This document shows positions 36,844-40,313 of a DNA stretch of 40,313 bases, piece after piece (position 1 is the first letter of the stretch; each line of letters opens with the position of its first letter). Location of the stretch: positions 1 through 40,313 of the forward strand of contig JAUWBI010000025.1 of NCBI GenBank assembly GCA_030601745.1, written 5' to 3'. This DNA comes from Phycisphaerae bacterium (GTDB lineage: Bacteria; Planctomycetota; Phycisphaerae; Sedimentisphaerales; Anaerobacaceae). The notes below the pieces were generated by a model, which worked only from the letters and a program-made list of their open reading frames with translations, ran no database searches and was not told the DNA's origin. A program made the position numbers and the translations under genes.

Positions 36844-37989
36844 ATGAAGAGGTACCTAATTTTAACCGTCATCGCTCTGGTGGTTCTGGCAGCGTCCTGG
36901 GCCGCATTTGCCCAGCGCGAAGGCAGGGAGGGGTCTCGCAGCCGCTCTCCCGAAGAGAGAGCCGGGATGAGAGAAAGATGGCAGAATATGTCTGAGGAGG
37001 AAAGGGAAAAGTTCAGAGCCCGGATGCGCGAAAGATGGCGCGAAGGACAAATAAAACCGATTGAAGCGATTGAAGAGCAAATTGCGAAATTGAAAGCAGG
37101 CGCAGAAGCCACAGGGCCTCAAGCCTGGAGACAATGGCGAGAGCTCTCTGACGAAGAAAGAACCAAATTAAGAGAAAGGTTTGCAAAAGCTCGTGAAGAA
37201 CGACAGAAAGCAATTAAAGCGATTATAGCACAAATTGCGAGACTACAAGGTCAAAGGCAGCCAACAGCAGAAGGTGAAGAATTCATCTTAATAAACACCG
37301 GCGAGCTGAAGCAGATTCGCGAACTGGCGGTGAAGGAGAAAGCCACGGAAACGGCCCAGCGCCTCGAAAGGCTAATAGCCGGTCGGCGGGCCCCGCTCCT
37401 CGGAGGGGCTGGGCGGGCAAGGCGTCAAAGACCCGAAACGACGCCCAGGAGACCAACAGTTGTAGAGCCGGAAGCCGGCAAGAAAGCGCCGGAGTTTACA
37501 CTAAATACTTTTGACGGCAAAGAGATAAGTCTTTCCGACTACAGGGGCAAAATTGTGGTGCTGGAGTGGTTCAACTTTGAGTGTCCGTATTCCATATACC
37601 ATTACGGAACGACGGATACGATGGTTGGGCTTGCGAGCAAATACAAGAGCAGGAATGTCGTCTGGCTTGTGGTAAACAGTACAAGCCATATAACGCCGGG
37701 GGCCAACAAAGAGTTTACGCGGAAATATAAGCTGCCGTTTCCGATACTCGATGACAGGTCGGGCAAAGTGGGCCACGCCTACGGCGCAAAAACAACGCCT
37801 CATATGTACATCATAAGCCCCCGCGGCAATATCCTCTACGAAGGCGCGATTGATAATTCGCCGTTGGGCAGGAAGAAGGAAGGCGTAATTAACTATGTTG
37901 ATAAGGCCCTGGCGGAACTGACCGGCGGTAAAGCAGTAACGACATCAAATTTCCCGCCTTATGGCTGCTCTGTAAAGTACCCTAAATAA
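36844..37989 (+). CDS. Exported fusion: SEEER helical domain plus redoxin (AhpC/TSA-like) domain
   Basis: The 381-residue product has a signal peptide (MKRYLILTVIALVVLAASWA, AFAQ), the module GMRERWQNMSEEEREKFRAR, a second charged helical region, FILINTGELKQIRELAVKEK, and a C-terminal thioredoxin-fold domain. That domain has KAPEFTLNTFDGKEISLSDY, VVLEWFNFECPYSIYHYGTT, PILDDRSGKVGHAYGAKTTP (cis-Pro region) and PYGCSVKYPK. A single Cys (~246) occupies the active-site position, with another at the extreme C-terminus. A periplasmic thiol-redox or peroxiredoxin-like role is inferred. A 23-bp GC palindrome encodes APLLGGAGRA between the halves. Confidence 0.85.
   Translation: MKRYLILTVIALVVLAASWAAFAQREGREGSRSRSPEERAGMRERWQNMSEEEREKFRARMRERWREGQIKPIEAIEEQIAKLKAGAEATGPQAWRQWRELSDEERTKLRERFAKAREERQKAIKAIIAQIARLQGQRQPTAEGEEFILINTGELKQIRELAVKEKATETAQRLERLIAGRRAPLLGGAGRARRQRPETTPRRPTVVEPEAGKKAPEFTLNTFDGKEISLSDYRGKIVVLEWFNFECPYSIYHYGTTDTMVGLASKYKSRNVVWLVVNSTSHITPGANKEFTRKYKLPFPILDDRSGKVGHAYGAKTTPHMYIISPRGNILYEGAIDNSPLGRKKEGVINYVDKALAELTGGKAVTTSNFPPYGCSVKYPK
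37391..37413. repeat. GC palindromic element, short form, copy e (in coding sequence)
   Basis: CCCCGCTCCTCGG...AGGGGCTGGG, located at the junction of the helical and redoxin domains. The truncated copy at 35824 has no such element at the matching place. Confidence 0.88.
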
Positions 37990-38006
37990 AGCCGGGTAGG
38001 ACTACA

Positions 38007-38052
38007 GACACAAGACTCAAGACCAAAGACCTAAAGTCTTGAGTCTTGTGTC
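38007..38052. terminator. Perfect 17-bp inverted repeat between convergent genes
   Basis: GACACAAGACTCAAGAC (38007-38023) and GTCTTGAGTCTTGTGTC (38036-38052) flank a 12-base loop. It lies between the ends of the redoxin gene (plus) and the HD hydrolase gene (minus) and probably stops or stabilises both transcripts, though no T-run follows. Confidence 0.65.
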
Positions 38053-38055
38053 TTG

Positions 38056-38619
38056 CTAAAGCTCTAACTTCTCAGATATGACCTGCATTGCTTTAAGAAC
38101 AGTTTCTATGTGCTCGGCCAGTTCAACGCCGAGTTCCTCGGCCCCCTGCTCGATAATTTTTCTGTCCGCCCCGGAGGCAAAGGATTTCTCCTTCCATTTT
38201 TTCACAACCGAGCGGACACTAACATCTTCCAACTTCTTCGATGGTCGGACAAGCGCCACGGCAACTATCAGACCGGTAAGCTCATCAACGGCGAAAATGC
38301 ACTTCTTCAGAAGCGTATCGCGACTTGCTCCGGTGTGCTCCGCATGGGCCAGAATTGCCTCTGTCAAATCGTTAGAGAATCCTCGTTCCTTCAGATATGC
38401 TACCCCTTTGAAGGGATGGTCGCCCACGTCGGGATACTTTTCATAATCGAAATCGTGAAGCAGGCCGACAATGCCCCACCTGTCAGGGTCCTGGCCGAGT
38501 TTAATGGCGTATGCCCTCATTGCGGCCTCAACGGCATAGGCGTGCTTTCTCAGGTTCTTATTTGCGGTCCAATCCTCTAAAATCTGCTGGGCTTCGCTTT
38601 TATCAGGCCAGACGTCCAT
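38056..38619 (-). CDS. HD-domain phosphohydrolase
   Basis: The 187-residue protein has the HD-domain metal ligands in order: RKHAYAVEAAMRAYA (first His), IVGLLHDFDYEKYP (the HD pair), ILAHAEHTG (helical His pair) and AVDELTGLI (distal Asp). HD proteins of this size, also annotated as HDIG-type hydrolases, act on nucleotides or other phosphoesters; the substrate is not evident. AAGG lies about 11 bases upstream of the ATG at 38619. It converges on the redoxin gene and is unrelated to the secretion operon. Confidence 0.85.
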   Translation of the reverse strand: MDVWPDKSEAQQILEDWTANKNLRKHAYAVEAAMRAYAIKLGQDPDRWGIVGLLHDFDYEKYPDVGDHPFKGVAYLKERGFSNDLTEAILAHAEHTGASRDTLLKKCIFAVDELTGLIVAVALVRPSKKLEDVSVRSVVKKWKEKSFASGADRKIIEQGAEELGVELAEHIETVLKAMQVISEKLEL

Positions 38620-38725
38620 AATATCAACCTTTCCTTGATAATTTTAAATTTTAAATTTCAAATTTTAAATTACAACGCTACCGCATCGAGATGCGGCTTG
38701 CAACCCGAAAAGGAGAATATTTCTT

Positions 38726-38753
38726 TTGACAAGATCTGAATTATGCATATTAT
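38726..38753 (+). promoter_or_regulatory. Sigma70-type promoter of a candidate small RNA
   Basis: TTGACA (38726-38731), a 16-base spacer and TATTAT (38748-38753), about 20 bases before a terminator-like hairpin. A short word-like AATTTTAAA repeat lies upstream at 38640-38672. Confidence 0.55.
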
Positions 38754-38759
38754 TGAAAG

Positions 38760-38827
38760 TCCTCATATTTGTGCGGGGCTGGCTTGGAGCTTTGGGTGTG
38801 GGCGTTCTTGCTGGCCCCGCTTTTTTC
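38760..38827 (+). ncRNA. Candidate small RNA ending in a strong terminator hairpin
   Basis: GCGGGGCTGGC (38773-38783) pairs with GCTGGCCCCGC (38810-38820), including two G-U pairs, and is followed by TTTTTT. With the promoter just upstream this would give a transcript of about 70 bases, with an unpaired 5' part and a 26-base loop. It does not match the conserved AGGAAGCAGC loop of SRP RNA or the 6S or tmRNA patterns. The 46-codon ORF running through it (ATG at 38743) has no properly spaced ribosome site. Confidence 0.45.
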
Positions 38828-38932
38828 TCTTGCAACTTTTACAGAGCTTCATAAAAAATCTAATTGCCTTTTCCCACTCTTGATGCTAATATTGCCCTGA
38901 ATATGCCTATAACAAAACTATGGGGAAAAAAC

Positions 38933-39020
38933 ATGAATAGAACCCACTGGTTAGACCTTTTCACTGGCACAACTTGGGAAGAATTCAAAAAGCATGGAGC
39001 CAATGTGTCCGGCTTCCGCT
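38933..39020 (+). pseudogene. Fragment of an EVE/PUA-like domain gene
   Basis: The reading frame from the ATG at 38933 gives MNRTHWLDLFTGTTWEEFKK followed by HGANVSGFR, which matches the N-terminus of EVE/PUA-like domain proteins (WLDLFTG.TWEEF...VSGFR). Similarity ends after about 29 residues; the frame runs on through A/T-rich word-like repeat and GC-rich sequence to a stop at 39094. The gene is therefore a remnant cut off by repeat sequence. EVE domains bind modified bases in nucleic acids. The flanks (38620-38930, 39021-39139) contain no other gene apart from the candidate small RNA. Confidence 0.6.
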
Positions 39021-39139
39021 ACCACAGTAATTTTGCATTTTACATTTTAATCTTTGATTTTCCCTCCGCCCACGGCGGCTGGCCAATAAAATAAGAGTAG
39101 TAAAAAATAAAGGAAACTTCTTTTTTAGGAGGACAGATC

Positions 39140-39721
39140 ATGGCCTTTACACTATCGCTTGGTTCAGAGGCTCCGGTCTTTTCACTTCGAGCTACCGATG
39201 GCAACACTTATTCGCTCAAAGATTTCGCAGATGTGAAAGTTCTGGTCATCTTTTTTACCTGTAATCACTGCCCCTTTGTGATCGGATCAGATGAGGTGAC
39301 CCGTCAGACCGTAGAGAACTTTGAGTCTAAAGGTGTTAAGTTTATTGGTATCAACTCAAACAGCCCGAATACATACGAGGAAGATTCATTTGAAAATATG
39401 GCCAAACGCATGAAACAATATGATTTTCCCTGGCTGTATCTTTACGATGAGACCCAGGATATAGCTTGGGCTTATGGTGCACTGAAAACGCCACACTTTT
39501 TTGTCTTCAACGAAGCCAGAAAACTCGTTTATACCGGCCGGGGCGTTGACAATCCCCGTGAGAGCAGCAAAATAACTGTAAATGATTTGGAGAATGCCCT
39601 TGAGGAATTGCTTACAGGCAAAGAGATAACTAATCCGATAACTAACCCAATTGGCTGTAATGTAAAATGGGACGGTAAAGATGCCCACTGGATGCCGCCT
39701 GAAGCTTGCGACTTGGTATGA
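39140..39721 (+). CDS. Thioredoxin-fold peroxiredoxin-like protein
   Basis: The 193-residue product has no signal peptide and starts [20 protein letters not shown], the AhpC/TSA-type N-terminus. [20 protein letters not shown] carries a CxxC at residues 41 and 44, [20 protein letters not shown] includes the cis-Pro loop, and [11 protein letters not shown] near the end has a third Cys like PYGCSVKY in the exported redoxin at 36844. It belongs to the cytoplasmic thioredoxin-like family with an NHCPFV motif; a thiol-disulphide or peroxide-reducing role is likely, but the partner is unknown. AGGAGG precedes the ATG by seven bases. Confidence 0.88.
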   Translation: MAFTLSLGSEAPVFSLRATDGNTYSLKDFADVKVLVIFFTCNHCPFVIGSDEVTRQTVENFESKGVKFIGINSNSPNTYEEDSFENMAKRMKQYDFPWLYLYDETQDIAWAYGALKTPHFFVFNEARKLVYTGRGVDNPRESSKITVNDLENALEELLTGKEITNPITNPIGCNVKWDGKDAHWMPPEACDLV

Positions 39722-39836
39722 CAGCAATTACATAAGCAGAGACCTGTTATGTGGCACACAAACTGTGGAGATCGGACTTTAGAGGGTGCTGAGGCAAGGC
39801 TCTTTGCGTTAATTTGACGGAATAAAAGGCTACAAG

Positions 39837-40313
39837 ATGTGTGAGTTTTGTCTAAAACATGGCGAAGGGAAGAAGTGGTATTTGCAAGCAAGGAACTATT
39901 CTGACGAGCTGTTGAGTGACATCCGTCGGCGTAGGATGATTGAAGAATTTTTCTCAAATCCTGACCGACTCACAAGAAGTATAGAGCATCTCAACCGCCT
40001 TGAGAAGACTCCTAAGTTTATAAGGAGTATGATTGGCCGCATTATCACCGCCCGGCAGAAGAAGACCCACTTTGGGCAAGTAGTGCCAATCGAGGAGATT
40101 GAAAAGATATTCGGGTTTGTCAGCTCTATCGTCCGTGTGGCTTGCATCTGTCGCCACGTTACATTGAACCAAGAAAAGCGCTACTGTTACGGGGTCAGCA
40201 TGTCGCCCAATGGTGGCCAGTTAGCCAATATCATGAGGGGACTCGATAAGAGCTTTCTTGCGGGGCCGGATATGTCCGCAATGGAGACATTGAGCAAGGA
40301 AGAAGCTGTATCC
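39837..40313 (+). CDS. Cys-rich, possibly iron-sulfur protein, partial at window end
   Basis: An open frame of 159 codons from ATG at 39837 (AAGG upstream) runs off the window. It starts MCEFCLKHGEGKKWYLQARN and contains YSDELLSDIRRRRMIEEFF, VPIEEIEKIFGFVSSIVRV, ACICRHVTLNQEKRYCYGVS and FLAGPDMSAMETLSKEEAV. The CEFC pair plus the CICR and CYG cysteines suggest a metal or 4Fe-4S cluster, as in ferredoxin-like proteins with a CICR motif. The C-terminal part, where further clusters would be expected, is outside. No specific function is assigned. Confidence 0.75.
   Translation, partial: MCEFCLKHGEGKKWYLQARNYSDELLSDIRRRRMIEEFFSNPDRLTRSIEHLNRLEKTPKFIRSMIGRIITARQKKTHFGQVVPIEEIEKIFGFVSSIVRVACICRHVTLNQEKRYCYGVSMSPNGGQLANIMRGLDKSFLAGPDMSAMETLSKEEAVS

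Noticed and set aside
38760..38827. SRP (4.5S) or 6S RNA
   Set aside because: The conserved SRP tetraloop region is absent and the length and fold do not suit 6S RNA.
38743..38883. 46-codon ORF through the candidate small RNA
   Set aside because: No ribosome site at useful spacing, no motif, and it runs through a terminator-like hairpin.

Overview
The window looks like a chromosomal stretch from a planctomycete-type bacterium, most likely near the Phycisphaerae/Sedimentisphaerales. This is an inference from the PEP-CTERM protein, the strong GGAGG-type ribosome sites, the large type II secretion locus, the AmmeMemoRadiSam genes and the style of the exported proteins. No ribosomal or phylogenetic marker gene is present, so the placement is tentative.

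Layout. 1-4.7 kb (minus strand) is housekeeping: the start of murB overlapping murC, an orphan HicB-like gene with its own promoter, a PEP-CTERM secreted protein, ispD and cobO. 4.9-11.3 kb (minus) is a compact secretion/pilus-like operon: one GspE-type ATPase, an exported protein, two consecutive GspF-type membrane proteins and three pseudopilin-like proteins, with no secretin in the window. An ECF-type sigma factor and a translationally coupled putative anti-sigma factor diverge from it (11.5-12.6 kb). 12.8-19.8 kb (plus) is one operon with a good sigma70-type promoter: AmrS radical SAM enzyme, a small twin-arginine-type protein, a membrane-anchored Memo-AMMECR1 fusion, and a 1326-residue membrane protein joining a spermidine-synthase-like methyltransferase, an FMN-binding domain and a polyferredoxin-type domain. 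20.0-20.9 kb has tRNA-Met, tRNA-Glu, tadA and tRNA-Ser.

21.3-35.6 kb (plus) is a full-size type II secretion operon behind a near-consensus promoter: gspE, F, G, H, I, J, K, L, M, two tandem gspC-like genes, a lipoprotein gene (candidate pilotin) and a 1109-residue secretin GspD. It continues into two duplicated exported genes, the second carrying a redoxin domain and the first truncated. From 31.5 to 37.1 kb, successive envelope proteins share a charged helical module built on RERW..MSEEER...MRERF. This shared module is the most unusual protein-level feature of the window. The window ends with a convergent HD-domain hydrolase, a candidate small RNA, a decayed EVE/PUA-like gene, a thioredoxin-like gene and a partial Cys-rich gene.

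A second theme is the density of short dispersed repeats. (1) A GC-rich palindromic element of 23 or 50 bp lies inside the coding sequence of seven genes; two 50-bp copies in opposite orientation differ at one base. (2) Long inverted repeats with arms ACCCCGTTAGA sit at three intergenic junctions immediately after stop codons. (3) A GTCGCTCG-type element occurs twice, in the same reading frame, within the 1326-residue gene. (4) Low-complexity word-like repeats sit at many gene borders. Together these suggest a genome colonised by small palindromic elements that are tolerated in proteins.
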